Source: Deltaproteobacteria bacterium (GTDB lineage: Bacteria > Desulfobacterota > DSM-4660 > Desulfatiglandales > B25-G16). Taken from it: a DNA stretch of 21,952 nt. Both the position numbers and the translations under genes were made by a program. Below, one piece after another: positions 1 to 8,071 of the stretch; the stretch's first letter is position 1, and every line of letters starts with the position of its first letter. The stretch is from positions 1,924,675 to 1,946,626 of the forward strand of contig CP070752.1 of the NCBI GenBank assembly GCA_020348625.1, given 5' to 3'. Under the pieces are notes generated by a model. That model worked only from the letters and a program-made list of their open reading frames with translations, was not told where the DNA came from and searched no databases.

Positions 1-49
1 TATCAATAAATTTTTTTATTTTTTTTGAGGAAATCATAAGCAAATAAAA

Positions 50-77
50 AAAATATTGAAAAATATCTCAATATTTT
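50..77. promoter_or_regulatory. AT-rich inverted repeat upstream of the Lrp/AsnC gene
   Basis: The arms AAAATATTGA (50-59) and TCAATATTTT (68-77) are perfect 10-bp inverted complements separated by 8 nt, in a very AT-rich leader. The dyad lies about 55 bp upstream of the regulator's start codon. Lrp/AsnC proteins commonly bind AT-rich dyads and autoregulate, so an autoregulatory operator is a reasonable inference. No convincing -10/-35 pair could be fixed here. Confidence 0.35.
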
Positions 78-130
78 ATAGAAGTTTGATATAGGTGAAT
101 CTGGAACCCCTAATTGGAGGGATATCTGAG

Positions 131-574
131 ATGAAAATCGACAAAACCAACCTTGCCATTATCAAGCACCTTCGCGATGGAAGGAAGTCCTTCAAGAAAA
201 TCGCCGAGGAGCTTTCTCTCTCCGAAAACACGGTAAGATCACGTGTCAACAAGATGGTAGAAGATGGTACACTCGAAGTCTCAGGCCTTGTCAACCCTGA
301 AATCATACCCGGTCACACCTTAGCAATGGTAGGTGTCAAGCTGCAGACCATGGACCTCATTAAGAAGGGAGAAGAATTCAGCAAGTTACGAGGCGTGGTA
401 TCAGCTTCGGTTGTAACCGGACAGTATGATCTCATTTTGATAATACTCCTCAACGAGGATTTCAGTTTGCTGGAATTCTACACGAAGGAGGTTTCACGCA
501 TAAAGGATGTCCGCTCCGTGGAGACTTTTGTAGTCTACAAGAACTACAACCTGAAAGTGCCTTATGTCCTGTAA
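131..574 (+). CDS. Lrp/AsnC family transcriptional regulator
   Basis: A 147-residue protein with the two-part Lrp/AsnC layout. An N-terminal winged helix-turn-helix (about residues 5-50, with SFKKIAEELSLSENTVRSRV as the HTH) is followed by a C-terminal RAM/ligand-binding domain (about 60-145) containing the typical G-x-YD segment (TGQYDLIL). I chose the ATG at 131 because GGAGG at 116-120 sits 10 nt upstream; an in-frame GTG at 95 would put that Shine-Dalgarno inside the gene. Members of this family sense amino acids or related metabolites. It lies directly upstream of, and on the same strand as, the glycine-cleavage genes, so regulation of gcv is plausible (Lrp acts on gcvTHP in E. coli) but is inferred from position only. 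Confidence 0.88.
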   Translation: MKIDKTNLAIIKHLRDGRKSFKKIAEELSLSENTVRSRVNKMVEDGTLEVSGLVNPEIIPGHTLAMVGVKLQTMDLIKKGEEFSKLRGVVSASVVTGQYDLILIILLNEDFSLLEFYTKEVSRIKDVRSVETFVVYKNYNLKVPYVL

Positions 575-599
575 GGCAGCCTCTCTGTTCAATGAGAAG

Positions 600-647
600 G
601 TCCTTGAGGGCAAGCCAAAGCTTACTCAAAACACATTTCTCAAGGAC
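600..647. repeat. 9-bp inverted repeat in the lrp-gcvH gap
   Basis: GTCCTTGAG (600-608) and CTCAAGGAC (639-647) are perfect inverted complements with a 30-nt loop. The dyad sits in the 229-bp non-coding gap between the regulator and gcvH. It could be a leader structure or a pair of operator half-sites. A second small hairpin, ACCAAA-TTCGG-TTTGGT at 705-721 followed by TTTG, could be a weak terminator for the regulator. No glycine-riboswitch core was seen. Confidence 0.3.
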
Positions 648-716
648 TCGGATCTAGAAGAAAGCACCTGTCACGATCCAGCTTTTTTGCTCGACTTTGA
701 CGAGACCAAATTCGGT

Positions 717-745
717 TTGGTTTTGATTAACAGTTGTGATATAGC
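717..745 (+). promoter_or_regulatory. Possible promoter for the gcvH operon
   Basis: TTGGTT (717-722), a 17-bp spacer and TATAGC (740-745) resemble a sigma-70 promoter about 60 bp upstream of gcvH. The match is imperfect, and the -35 element overlaps the right arm of the small hairpin at 705-721. Confidence 0.25.
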
Positions 746-803
746 AACTAGGCGAGAAGAAGGTTAAGGTTTTACACATAACGCAGAAACAGGAGGGATA
801 CGC

Positions 804-1208
804 ATGAAAGAGGTTAGCGAACTGCAGTTACCTGATGATGTGCGATACACAGAAGATCATGAGTGGGCTCGCGCAGAAGGCGAGAAGACAAGGGCCGGCA
901 TCAGCGACTATGCCCAAGACCAGCTCGGCGATATCGTATATGTGGAGCTGCCACAGACAGGCGATTCTTTCGACAAGGGCCAGGAGTTCGGAACCGTTGA
1001 ATCGGTGAAGGCCGTTGCAGAATTGTATATGCCCGTTGGCGGAACAATTCTTGCGGTGAACTCGGTCCTGGAGAAATCCCCTGAACTCGTCAACAAAGAT
1101 CCTTACGGAGACGGGTGGATGATCGAGATTGAACCGAGCGATCCGGCCCAATATGATGCCCTCATGAAAAAGGAGGTTTACCTTGAAACCCTGAAAGGAC
1201 AAGCATGA
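804..1208 (+). CDS. gcvH: Glycine cleavage system H protein
   Basis: The lipoyl carrier of the glycine cleavage/synthase complex. It shuttles the aminomethyl group from P-protein to T-protein and presents the dihydrolipoyl arm to dihydrolipoyl dehydrogenase in the cytoplasm. The 134-residue length is normal. The lipoyl-attachment context ESVKA is present, with Lys69 as the modified residue, and the N-terminal region YTEDHEWA is the usual H-protein opening. A strong AGGAGG (791-796) precedes the ATG. Its stop codon overlaps the gcvPA start (ATGA at 1205-1208), pointing to translational coupling. lipB, which starts lipoylation, lies two genes downstream in the same run. gcvT and a dedicated lpd are not in the window. 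Confidence 0.96.
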   Translation: MKEVSELQLPDDVRYTEDHEWARAEGEKTRAGISDYAQDQLGDIVYVELPQTGDSFDKGQEFGTVESVKAVAELYMPVGGTILAVNSVLEKSPELVNKDPYGDGWMIEIEPSDPAQYDALMKKEVYLETLKGQA

Positions 1209-2539
1209 TGCGCTATCTCCCCCATACCACCGATGAAATAGCTGCAATGCTGGAGGTTATCGGAAAAACCAGCCTTGACGAACTCTTCTCACCCGTACCT
1301 GAAGATTGCCGTTGCCAGGGCGATCTTAACCTGCCAGAGCCAATAAGCGAGTGGGAATTGAACGATCTGATGAGCGGTCTCTCCTCCACTATGGGCGTAT
1401 CCCCTGAATACAAGGTCTTCATCGGCGCCGGCAGCTATGAGCATTTTATCCCAGAATCGGTGTCCTTCTTGCTCACCCGCTCAGAGTTCGTCACCTCATA
1501 TACCCCTTATCAGCCCGAACTCAGCCAGGGAACGCTTCAGGGCATTTACGAGTACCAGACCCTTACTGCACGGCTTCTGGGCATGGAGGTAGCAAACGCG
1601 TCGCTCTACGACGGGGCTTCCGCGCTTGCCGAAGCAGTGCTTATGGCTATTCGAATTACTCGAAAGACTAGAGTCGCTCTATCGAACCTGATTCACCCTC
1701 TCTATCGTCGTGTCGTCCAGACCTATCTCGAGCCTACCGGGTATGATCTGATAGAGCTCCCTCGCCTTGAAAACGGCACGACCGACCTCTCCCTCTTGGA
1801 GGACCAAGACGATCTGGCTGCCATTGCCGTACAGTCGCCCAACTTCTTCGGCTGCGTTGAGGATCTTGAAGTCGTGGGCGAACGTGCTCACGCCAAAGAT
1901 GCCCTTTTCATAACCACATTCACCGAACCCCTCGCATACGGGCTCTTCAAAAGCCCTGGCAGCCAGGGTGCCGACATCGTATGTGGAGAGGGCCAGAGCT
2001 TGGGCATCCCGCAGTCGTTTGGCGGACCGGGGCTGGGGATGTTCGCGAGCAGGATGGAGTATGTGCGGGGCATGCCGGGAAGGTTGGTTGGCCAGACCAC
2101 CGACGTTAATGGAAAACGAGGTTTTGTTTTAACCCTTGCCACCAGAGAACAGCACATCCGCCGAGAAAAAGCCACTTCCAACATATGCACCAACAACAGC
2201 CTCTGTGCCTTGTCAGCAGCGATGTATATGGCGTCACTGGGGGGTAGCGGCATGCGCGAACTCGCGCTTCTGAACCATGACAAATCAGAGTATCTCAAAG
2301 AGGGATTACGCATGGCAGGGTTCACCATCAGCTTTGAGACTCCCACGTTCAATGAATTTGTGGTCGAATGCCCAACGGATTTTCAAAAGACCTATGAGCA
2401 CCTGCTTGCTAAGAAGATAGTCGCGGGCCTTTCCCTCAAGCCTTACTACCCTGAGCTGGCTCATCATTATCTTTTGTGCGCCACAGAAACAAAATCCAAG
2501 GAGGATATGGACGCCCTCGTCAGGGAGATGATCTCATGA
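1205..2539 (+). CDS. gcvPA: Glycine dehydrogenase (decarboxylating) subunit 1
   Basis: The alpha subunit of the split, two-polypeptide P-protein, which decarboxylates glycine with PLP and passes aminomethyl to H-protein. The 444-residue length matches the usual ~440-450 of the subunit-1 family. Family signatures seen are the opening MRYLPHTTDEIAAML, the FIGAGSYEHFIP segment, the YTPYQPELSQGTLQ segment around residue 100, and the late REQHIRREKATSNICTN region. The PLP lysine is on the partner subunit. Two-subunit P-protein is typical of many anaerobes and thermophiles, in contrast to the single ~950-residue chain of E. coli. It overlaps gcvPB by the tetranucleotide ATGA. Confidence 0.96.
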   Translation: MMRYLPHTTDEIAAMLEVIGKTSLDELFSPVPEDCRCQGDLNLPEPISEWELNDLMSGLSSTMGVSPEYKVFIGAGSYEHFIPESVSFLLTRSEFVTSYTPYQPELSQGTLQGIYEYQTLTARLLGMEVANASLYDGASALAEAVLMAIRITRKTRVALSNLIHPLYRRVVQTYLEPTGYDLIELPRLENGTTDLSLLEDQDDLAAIAVQSPNFFGCVEDLEVVGERAHAKDALFITTFTEPLAYGLFKSPGSQGADIVCGEGQSLGIPQSFGGPGLGMFASRMEYVRGMPGRLVGQTTDVNGKRGFVLTLATREQHIRREKATSNICTNNSLCALSAAMYMASLGGSGMRELALLNHDKSEYLKEGLRMAGFTISFETPTFNEFVVECPTDFQKTYEHLLAKKIVAGLSLKPYYPELAHHYLLCATETKSKEDMDALVREMIS

Positions 2540-3993
2540 AAGAATCGTTAGGTACCACGGGCCTTATACTGAATGAACCCTTACTTTGGGAAAAAGGAAA
2601 ACCGGGGCGCTTTGGGTTTTCCTTACCCCGCCGCGACGTTGATGCGCACCCTCTCGATAAAGGCCTTACACGTGACGACTTGGACCTCCCCGATCTCAGT
2701 GAGGTAGACGTTGTCCGCCATTATACGAGACTCTCGCAGTGGAACTTCGGAGTCGATACGGGCATGTATCCCTTGGGCTCATGTACCATGAAATACAACC
2801 CAAAGATCAACGAGAAACAGGCCCGGCTTCAGGGCTTCGCTAAGTCGCATCCTATGAGTCCCCTTATCTTGTCCCAGGGTGCGCTGAAGCTTATCTATGA
2901 TCTTGAGGGATTCTTGGCGAAAATCACCGGGATGGATGCAGTATCTCTTCAGCCTGCGGCAGGAGCCCAGGGTGAGCTGACGGGGATGCTCTTGATCCAC
3001 GCCTTTCACAAGGGCAAAGGCATGCGCCGCTCAAAGATCATTGTTCCCGATACAGCCCACGGCACCAACCCTTCTAGTGCGGCCCTCTGCGGCTACCGCC
3101 CTGTCCCGATAAGATCCAACGAACAGGGCATACTTTCCGTTGAGGCAGTTGCCGGAATCATGGACGAAGACACTGCAGGCATCATGGTGACCAACCCCAA
3201 CACCCTTGGACTGTTCGAGGAAAATATTAAGGAGATAGCTGAAATCGTGCATGCGAAGGGTGGGCTCGTTTACGGGGATGGCGCCAACATGAACGCCGTC
3301 ATGGGAATCGCCGATATGGGCAGAGCCGGCGTTGACGTGCTGCATCTCAACCTCCACAAGACTTTCTCCACGCCTCACGGAGGGGGTGGCCCTGGTTCTG
3401 GTCCTGTGTGCGTTAAAGCGAAGCTCGAGCCGTATTTACCGGTGCCTCGCGTTATAGAGGAAAAGGGCCGATATATTCTCTCCGAGAACTTTCCGGAATC
3501 CATCGGCAAGGTGCATGCCTTTTATGGGAACTTTGGAGTCATGGTGAAGGCCTACAGCTATATTAGAAGCATGGGCGCAGAGAACCTCAAGAGGGCAAGC
3601 CAACTCGCCGTACTGAACGCCAACTATCTTAAGGAAAGGTTAAAAGGGACATTCCACCTCGCCTACGACAGGCCCTGTATGCACGAGTGCGTGTTCTCAG
3701 ACAAACTTCAGTACCCACACAAAATCATGACCCTGGACATGGCAAAGCGGCTGATGGATTATGGATTTCACCCCCCGACCATCTATTTTCCCCTGGTTGT
3801 AGACGGGGCCATCATGATCGAACCCACGGAGACCGAATCGAAAGAGGACATAGATCTGTTTATCGAGGCATGTAAAGCCATAGCTGAGGAGGCGCAAAAA
3901 GATCCGGAACGGCTTCGGGAGGCACCACAGAAATGCAAAGTGCGGAGACTGGACGAAACATTGGCGGCACGGCATCCCTGTCTTACCGGCTGA
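2536..3993 (+). CDS. gcvPB: Glycine dehydrogenase (decarboxylating) subunit 2
   Basis: The PLP-binding subunit of split P-protein, 485 residues. The motif LNLHKTFSTPHGGGGPGSGP is the aminotransferase-fold lysine region with a glycine-rich loop, and Lys275 is the expected internal aldimine. TNPNTLGLFE and YGDGANMNA carry the conserved cofactor-proximal residues. I chose the ATG at 2536, which overlaps the gcvPA stop (2537-2539) and has GGGAG about 10 nt upstream; an in-frame start further upstream would intrude about 60 bp into gcvPA. Together with gcvH and gcvPA it makes the P and H parts of the complex, which can run oxidatively or, in reductive-glycine-pathway anaerobes, towards glycine synthesis. 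Direction cannot be read from sequence. Confidence 0.96.
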   Translation: MKESLGTTGLILNEPLLWEKGKPGRFGFSLPRRDVDAHPLDKGLTRDDLDLPDLSEVDVVRHYTRLSQWNFGVDTGMYPLGSCTMKYNPKINEKQARLQGFAKSHPMSPLILSQGALKLIYDLEGFLAKITGMDAVSLQPAAGAQGELTGMLLIHAFHKGKGMRRSKIIVPDTAHGTNPSSAALCGYRPVPIRSNEQGILSVEAVAGIMDEDTAGIMVTNPNTLGLFEENIKEIAEIVHAKGGLVYGDGANMNAVMGIADMGRAGVDVLHLNLHKTFSTPHGGGGPGSGPVCVKAKLEPYLPVPRVIEEKGRYILSENFPESIGKVHAFYGNFGVMVKAYSYIRSMGAENLKRASQLAVLNANYLKERLKGTFHLAYDRPCMHECVFSDKLQYPHKIMTLDMAKRLMDYGFHPPTIYFPLVVDGAIMIEPTETESKEDIDLFIEACKAIAEEAQKDPERLREAPQKCKVRRLDETLAARHPCLTG

Positions 3994-4032
3994 AAAATGC
4001 TCAATTCTGGCTACCAATGAGGCGCTCTTTTC

Positions 4033-4812
4033 ATGGGTAACACATTGCAGCATAACCAAGAGGGCCTTGAACCCCTCCCACAAGGGAGACAATGTTACTC
4101 CGTGGATCTGCCCACGGTAGAGTATCAAGAGGCATGGGATCTGCAGCGGAGCCTTGTGGCCGCAAGAAAAAATGGGATCATGCCGAGAGACATCGTTTTG
4201 TTCTTGGAACATCAACCCGTGTTCACCCTCGGCAGACGTGGCGGGTTGGATAACCTGGCCGTACCCCTAGACTTCTTGGAAAAGGAAGGAATCCCCATAA
4301 TCCACGTGGAGCGGGGCGGTGATATCACCTTTCATGGGCCCGGGCAGCTGGTTGTCTACCCCATCATCGATCTGAGGGCTGCGGGGCTCGGCGTGGCAGA
4401 TTATGTGACCGCCCTGGAGGAGGTAATGATTAGAACTGCAGCCGATTTCCAGGTTAGGGCCGAGCGGAATCGCAAGAACCGAGGGGTCTGGGTCGGTAAC
4501 AATAAGCTGGGGAGCATCGGGGTTGCCATCCGCCGAGGGGTGAGCTTCCATGGCCTAGCGCTGAACGTTACTACCTCGCTCGCACCCTTTTCCTGGATTC
4601 ATCCCTGTGGGCTTTCCGATATCGGCATGGCCTCTCTGGGCCATGAACTTTCCCGTGAGGTATCCATGGATCAGGTCCGTGCCTCTGCTCGACACAACCT
4701 AGAATCCGTTTTTGCGGTTCACCTGGTGATTAAGAGCTTGGCGGAGCTTAAGGAATTTATGCAAGAAACCGGCTCACCCTCTGTCTACACGAAAGACATA
4801 CCTCATTCCTGA
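4033..4812 (+). CDS. lipB: Octanoyltransferase (lipoyl(octanoyl)-ACP:protein N-octanoyltransferase)
   Basis: Transfers octanoyl from acyl carrier protein to the lipoyl domain lysine (here presumably Lys69 of GcvH), the first step of lipoate assembly before LipA. Diagnostic motifs are RGGDITFHGPGQLV (about 94-107), the NNKLGSIGVA segment with the conserved Lys158, FHGLALNV (172-179) and HPCGL with the catalytic acyl-thioester Cys192. At 259 residues it is longer than the ~210-residue E. coli protein, with about 20 extra residues at the N-terminus and a C-terminal tail, both common in anaerobes. It starts 39 bp after gcvPB, placing lipoylation directly with its client. No lipA is in the window. 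Confidence 0.95.
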   Translation: MGNTLQHNQEGLEPLPQGRQCYSVDLPTVEYQEAWDLQRSLVAARKNGIMPRDIVLFLEHQPVFTLGRRGGLDNLAVPLDFLEKEGIPIIHVERGGDITFHGPGQLVVYPIIDLRAAGLGVADYVTALEEVMIRTAADFQVRAERNRKNRGVWVGNNKLGSIGVAIRRGVSFHGLALNVTTSLAPFSWIHPCGLSDIGMASLGHELSREVSMDQVRASARHNLESVFAVHLVIKSLAELKEFMQETGSPSVYTKDIPHS

Positions 4813-4842
4813 ATACTGATATGATCTTAAAGGAGTTGTGCT

Positions 4843-5718
4843 ATGAAAATGAACAAGGTGTTTATCGTCGGCGCTGGCTTCATGGGCAGCGGCATCGCAC
4901 AAGTGTGCGCCCAATCCGGCATTAACGTTCTGTTGAATGACATAAGTCGGGATGTCATAGAAAAAGGATTAAACACTATCGCCTGGTCGGTGTCCAAGTT
5001 CGTCGAAAAAGGAAAACTCACCGAGGATAAAGACACCATTGTCAACCGAATCTCGCCAGCTCTTGATTTCTCTCAGGGGAGCGATGCGGATCTGGCCATC
5101 GAGGCTGTCTTTGAAAACGTGGAGCTCAAACAAGATATCTTCCGAAAACTCGATGAGACCTGCCAGAAGAATACGATTCTGGCTACCAATACAAGCGCCA
5201 TCTCTATCTCCGAGTTGGCCTCGGTCACCAGGCGTCCCCATAAGGTTCTGGGTCTTCACTTCTTCTCGCCGGTCCCCATGATGGCAGCGGTAGAAGTGAT
5301 ACGAGGGGTGGCCACCAGCGATGAGACCTTCGCCGCTGGTGAGGCCTTTGTTCGTCAGGTAGGAAAAGAGCCGATCTTAGTCCGCCGTGATGTACCCGCC
5401 TTTGTCATCAACCGCATCAACTTCCGCGCCAATCTGGAGGCCATGCGTCTCGTCGAGGAAGGAGTCACCACCGTGGAAGATATCGATAAAGGCCTGAGAC
5501 TCGCCTCAGGCCGGAAAATGGGCCCCTTTGAGATCGGTGATATGGTCGGCTTAGATGTAACCTACGGTGCGCTCATGTTTATATACGAAACTACCAAAGA
5601 TCCCTACTGGTACCCCCCGGCCATCTTGCGGCACAAGGTGAAAGCCGGGAACCTTGGCCGCAAAACCGGCAAGGGATGGTACGAGTACAACGAGGATGGC
5701 ACCCGAAAGGAGGGCTAG
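4843..5718 (+). CDS. hbd: 3-hydroxyacyl-CoA (3-hydroxybutyryl-CoA) dehydrogenase
   Basis: NAD(P)-dependent interconversion of 3-hydroxyacyl-CoA and 3-oxoacyl-CoA. The N-terminal Rossmann motif GAGFMGSGIA occupies residues 10-19. The catalytic His139 lies in LGLHFFSPVP, with NTSAIS just before it, and the C-terminal helical domain carries the PAFVINRI segment. The length of 291 residues is typical of the short monofunctional enzymes used in butyrate metabolism. AAAGGAG is placed 7 nt before the ATG. The gene is followed with zero gap by a crotonase-family hydratase and then by a thiolase, so the three form one functional module. Substrate chain length cannot be decided from sequence; the hbd symbol assumes C4. 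Confidence 0.93.
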   Translation: MKMNKVFIVGAGFMGSGIAQVCAQSGINVLLNDISRDVIEKGLNTIAWSVSKFVEKGKLTEDKDTIVNRISPALDFSQGSDADLAIEAVFENVELKQDIFRKLDETCQKNTILATNTSAISISELASVTRRPHKVLGLHFFSPVPMMAAVEVIRGVATSDETFAAGEAFVRQVGKEPILVRRDVPAFVINRINFRANLEAMRLVEEGVTTVEDIDKGLRLASGRKMGPFEIGDMVGLDVTYGALMFIYETTKDPYWYPPAILRHKVKAGNLGRKTGKGWYEYNEDGTRKEG

Positions 5719-6501
5719 ATGGGTCACAAACTGGCACGCTATGCAATTAAGGACCTGGTGGCTACCGTCACCATCGACCATCCTCCCATGAATGCCTTGG
5801 ATGTTGCCACCAAGGAGGCCATCGGGAAAGCTTTTATGGACCTCGATGAACGTCGAAAGGACATCAGGGTGGTTATACTGAAAGGAGCCGGTGAGAAGGC
5901 CTTTGCCGCAGGCGCTGATATCAAGGCATTCCTGGAGCTAACCCCTGAAACGGCCAAGAGGCGTTTAACCAGGAGCCATGAACTCTACGGTATTGTTGAA
6001 AACTTCCAGTGGCCGGTCATCGCAGCAATCCACGGCTTCTGTTTAGGTGGGGGCCTTGAGCTGGCCCTGTGCTGTGACATTCGGTATGCCACTGAGAGCG
6101 CTAAATTCGGCTTTCCTGAAGTAAACCTATCAGTATTCCCGGGAAACGGTGGCACCCAGCGAGCACGCTCCTATGTACCGCTCGGCAAACTCAAGGAGCT
6201 GACCTACACGGGAGCGATGATCGACGCCCATGAGGCCCTCAAATATGGCTTAATTGAAAAAGTAGTCCCGGACCCCGACATCATGGAGGCTGCCATGGAC
6301 CTGGCAGCCACGATCATGAAAAAAGGCCCCCTGGCTATTGCGGCGGCGAAAAAGGTGCTCAATAGAACCCGGGATCTTCCCCTCGCTGCCGGCCTCGAGC
6401 TTGAATCTGATTTCTGGGCAGCCCTTACTGGCACTGAGGATATGAAAGAAGGCGCCCGGGCATTTATCGAAAAGAGAAAACCTGAATACAAAGGAACATG
6501 A
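5719..6501 (+). CDS. Enoyl-CoA hydratase (crotonase family)
   Basis: Hydrates trans-2-enoyl-CoA to 3-hydroxyacyl-CoA. The 260-residue crotonase fold shows the oxyanion-hole segment AAGADIKAF (about 63-71) and a second one, GFCLGGGLELA. Both glutamates used by genuine hydratases are present: Glu114 (GGGLE) and Glu134 (KFGFPE). This supports hydratase activity over the one-glutamate isomerase and dehalogenase branches. The stop codon of the dehydrogenase directly abuts this ATG, and the strong AAAGGAGGG lies inside the end of the upstream gene. Substrate is probably crotonyl-CoA or a similar short-chain enoyl-CoA, by operon context. Confidence 0.92.
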   Translation: MGHKLARYAIKDLVATVTIDHPPMNALDVATKEAIGKAFMDLDERRKDIRVVILKGAGEKAFAAGADIKAFLELTPETAKRRLTRSHELYGIVENFQWPVIAAIHGFCLGGGLELALCCDIRYATESAKFGFPEVNLSVFPGNGGTQRARSYVPLGKLKELTYTGAMIDAHEALKYGLIEKVVPDPDIMEAAMDLAATIMKKGPLAIAAAKKVLNRTRDLPLAAGLELESDFWAALTGTEDMKEGARAFIEKRKPEYKGT

Positions 6502-6502
6502 C

Positions 6503-7801
6503 ATGGGAAAGCACAAGGAAAGGATAGCTGGGTTGGAAACCGTTCACATCATAGCGGGCGTACGTACCCCCATCGGTTCATACGGGGGCGCACTCAAGGA
6601 TATTCCCGTATACAAACTCACCAGTCTCGTTCTCAATGAGCTGATCACCAGGGCAGGTATCAAACCAGCCTGGATCGATGATGTGATCATGGGCCAGTCC
6701 TATCAGAACGGCGAATGTGCCAACGGTGCGAGGATGGCCCTTCTCGAGGCAGGCTGGCCCCATGAAGTCCCGGGCGTAACCTTAGACCGTCGCTGCTGCT
6801 CCGATTTGGATGCCATCTTCTTCGGTGTCATGAAGATCCAAACCGGCAACGCCGATATTATCGTTGCCGGGGGCATGGAGAGCATGAGCCAGGCCGAGCT
6901 CTACATCCCGGGAGATACGAAATGGGGCCTGGGGGGAAAGACCGATGGAAAATGGGGCTTTATGCCTCGGGGACATGGCGCCCTTTCCATGTGGGGGATA
7001 CCCCTGTATGACCGGATTCAGCGAGCGAGGGTCATGTCCCAGCCCATTGAAAGATATGGTGAGCTCAACTCCATGATGACCTGGGCGGAAACGGCGGCTA
7101 AGAAGGAAAAGATCTCCCGTCAGGAGGCAGATGCATGGGCCCTCAGAAGCCACCAGAAGGCAATTGCCGCCATCGACGCCGGCACCTTCACCGATGAGAT
7201 CGTGCCCATCCCTATTCCGCAAAGAAAGGGCGAGCCGGTGCCCTTCACAACCGATGAGCCGCCCCGGAGGGATACAACGCTAGAGAGGCTTGCGAAATTA
7301 CGCCCCGTTTACCCGGATGGGGTATGCACCGCCGGTAATTCATCAACCGAAAACGATGGGGCAGCTGCAATGGTGCTCATGAGCGAGACCAAGGCCAAGG
7401 AGCTGGACCTAGAGCCCATGGCCGCTTTCAGGTCATGTGCCATTGCAGGGGCCGATCCCACCCTTACCTATCCTGCGGTACCTGCGGCAGTGGACAAGGC
7501 CCTCAACAAGGCCGGAGTCACCATTGCCGATATAGACCTGATTGAAATCCAAGAGGCCTTTGCCGTGCAGACCCTGGCCGATGCTAGGCTCATGGGGATG
7601 AAGCAGAAAGACTTCGATACCAAGATCAATGTTAACGGCTCGGGTATCTCCCTTGGACACCCCATCGCTGCGACCGGTGCCATGCGATTGGTCACGTTAC
7701 TGCATGAGATGAAACGGAGAGGTTCCCATTACGGACTGGAGACGATCTGCGGCGGGGGCGGGTTGGGGATTGCTGCGGTTGTGGAAAGCATTCTGCGTTG
7801 A
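6503..7801 (+). CDS. Thiolase (acetyl-CoA C-acyltransferase family)
   Basis: Condenses or cleaves 3-oxoacyl-CoA with CoA. The family triad is present: acyl-accepting Cys98 in LDRRCCSDLDAI, His386 in SLGHPIAATGA and Cys416 in ICGGGGLGIA. At 432 residues it is longer than the usual ~390, with an extended central loop (about 150-185, rich in Gly and Trp). The active-site context is atypical: canonical thiolases have NR-x-C-x-SG, whereas this has DRRCCSD with a second cysteine and Asp in place of Gly. It is either degradative or biosynthetic; with the two preceding genes it completes a beta-oxidation/butyryl-CoA cycle apart from the acyl-CoA dehydrogenase, which is absent here. Confidence 0.9.
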   Translation: MGKHKERIAGLETVHIIAGVRTPIGSYGGALKDIPVYKLTSLVLNELITRAGIKPAWIDDVIMGQSYQNGECANGARMALLEAGWPHEVPGVTLDRRCCSDLDAIFFGVMKIQTGNADIIVAGGMESMSQAELYIPGDTKWGLGGKTDGKWGFMPRGHGALSMWGIPLYDRIQRARVMSQPIERYGELNSMMTWAETAAKKEKISRQEADAWALRSHQKAIAAIDAGTFTDEIVPIPIPQRKGEPVPFTTDEPPRRDTTLERLAKLRPVYPDGVCTAGNSSTENDGAAAMVLMSETKAKELDLEPMAAFRSCAIAGADPTLTYPAVPAAVDKALNKAGVTIADIDLIEIQEAFAVQTLADARLMGMKQKDFDTKINVNGSGISLGHPIAATGAMRLVTLLHEMKRRGSHYGLETICGGGGLGIAAVVESILR

Positions 7802-7993
7802 CCAGCGCAAGTGGCAGTGCGATTTTGGCAGTTCGACGAGCCTTGTCAGAGCAATGGTCTTTTTACCGCTGATCCGGATCTGCGGTCATGTCGATATGTA
7901 GATTACCCAATTTCAGACGAAGACCATATGACTAGCCAGACATAGATCTTCTCTACCAATGCGAAGGCTTCTCAAAAGAGACCTTCCGCGAGC

Positions 7994-8020
7994 AAAAAGG
8001 GGCACCACCAGTGCCCTTTT
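7994..8020. terminator. Bidirectional hairpin terminator between the thiolase operon and the tRNA locus
   Basis: AAAAGGGGCAC pairs with GTGCCCTTTT around the loop CACCA, with one bulged G. Read on the minus strand the stem is followed by TTTTT, which suits the tRNA/GIY-YIG transcript; on the plus strand it ends in TTTTG. The remaining gap (7802-7993) shows no gene, tRNA or obvious repeat on either strand. Confidence 0.6.
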
Positions 8021-8029
8021 GAGTCGAAA

Positions 8030-8071
8030 TGGCTCCCCGGGACGGACTCGAACCGCCGACTAAGTGGTTAA
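8030..8071 (-). repeat. 42-bp direct repeat, distal copy (tRNA-Asn 3' half)
   Basis: Identical to 8400-8441 over all 42 positions and different immediately outside on both sides. Read on the minus strand it starts TTAACCACTTAG, the last two anticodon bases onward, and ends GGGGAGCCA. It includes the variable loop, T-arm, 3' acceptor strand and encoded CCA. Confidence 0.9.

Noticed and set aside
95..130. Upstream GTG start for the Lrp gene
   Set aside because: It would place the clear GGAGG ribosome-binding site inside the coding sequence; the ATG at 131 is correctly spaced.
564..767. 67-residue open frame between the Lrp gene and gcvH
   Set aside because: It overlaps the Lrp stop, lacks a good ribosome-binding site, resembles no family I know, and contains two inverted repeats and a possible promoter, so it looks non-coding.
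575..803. Glycine riboswitch before gcvH
   Set aside because: The conserved tandem aptamer core was not found; only simple inverted repeats are present.
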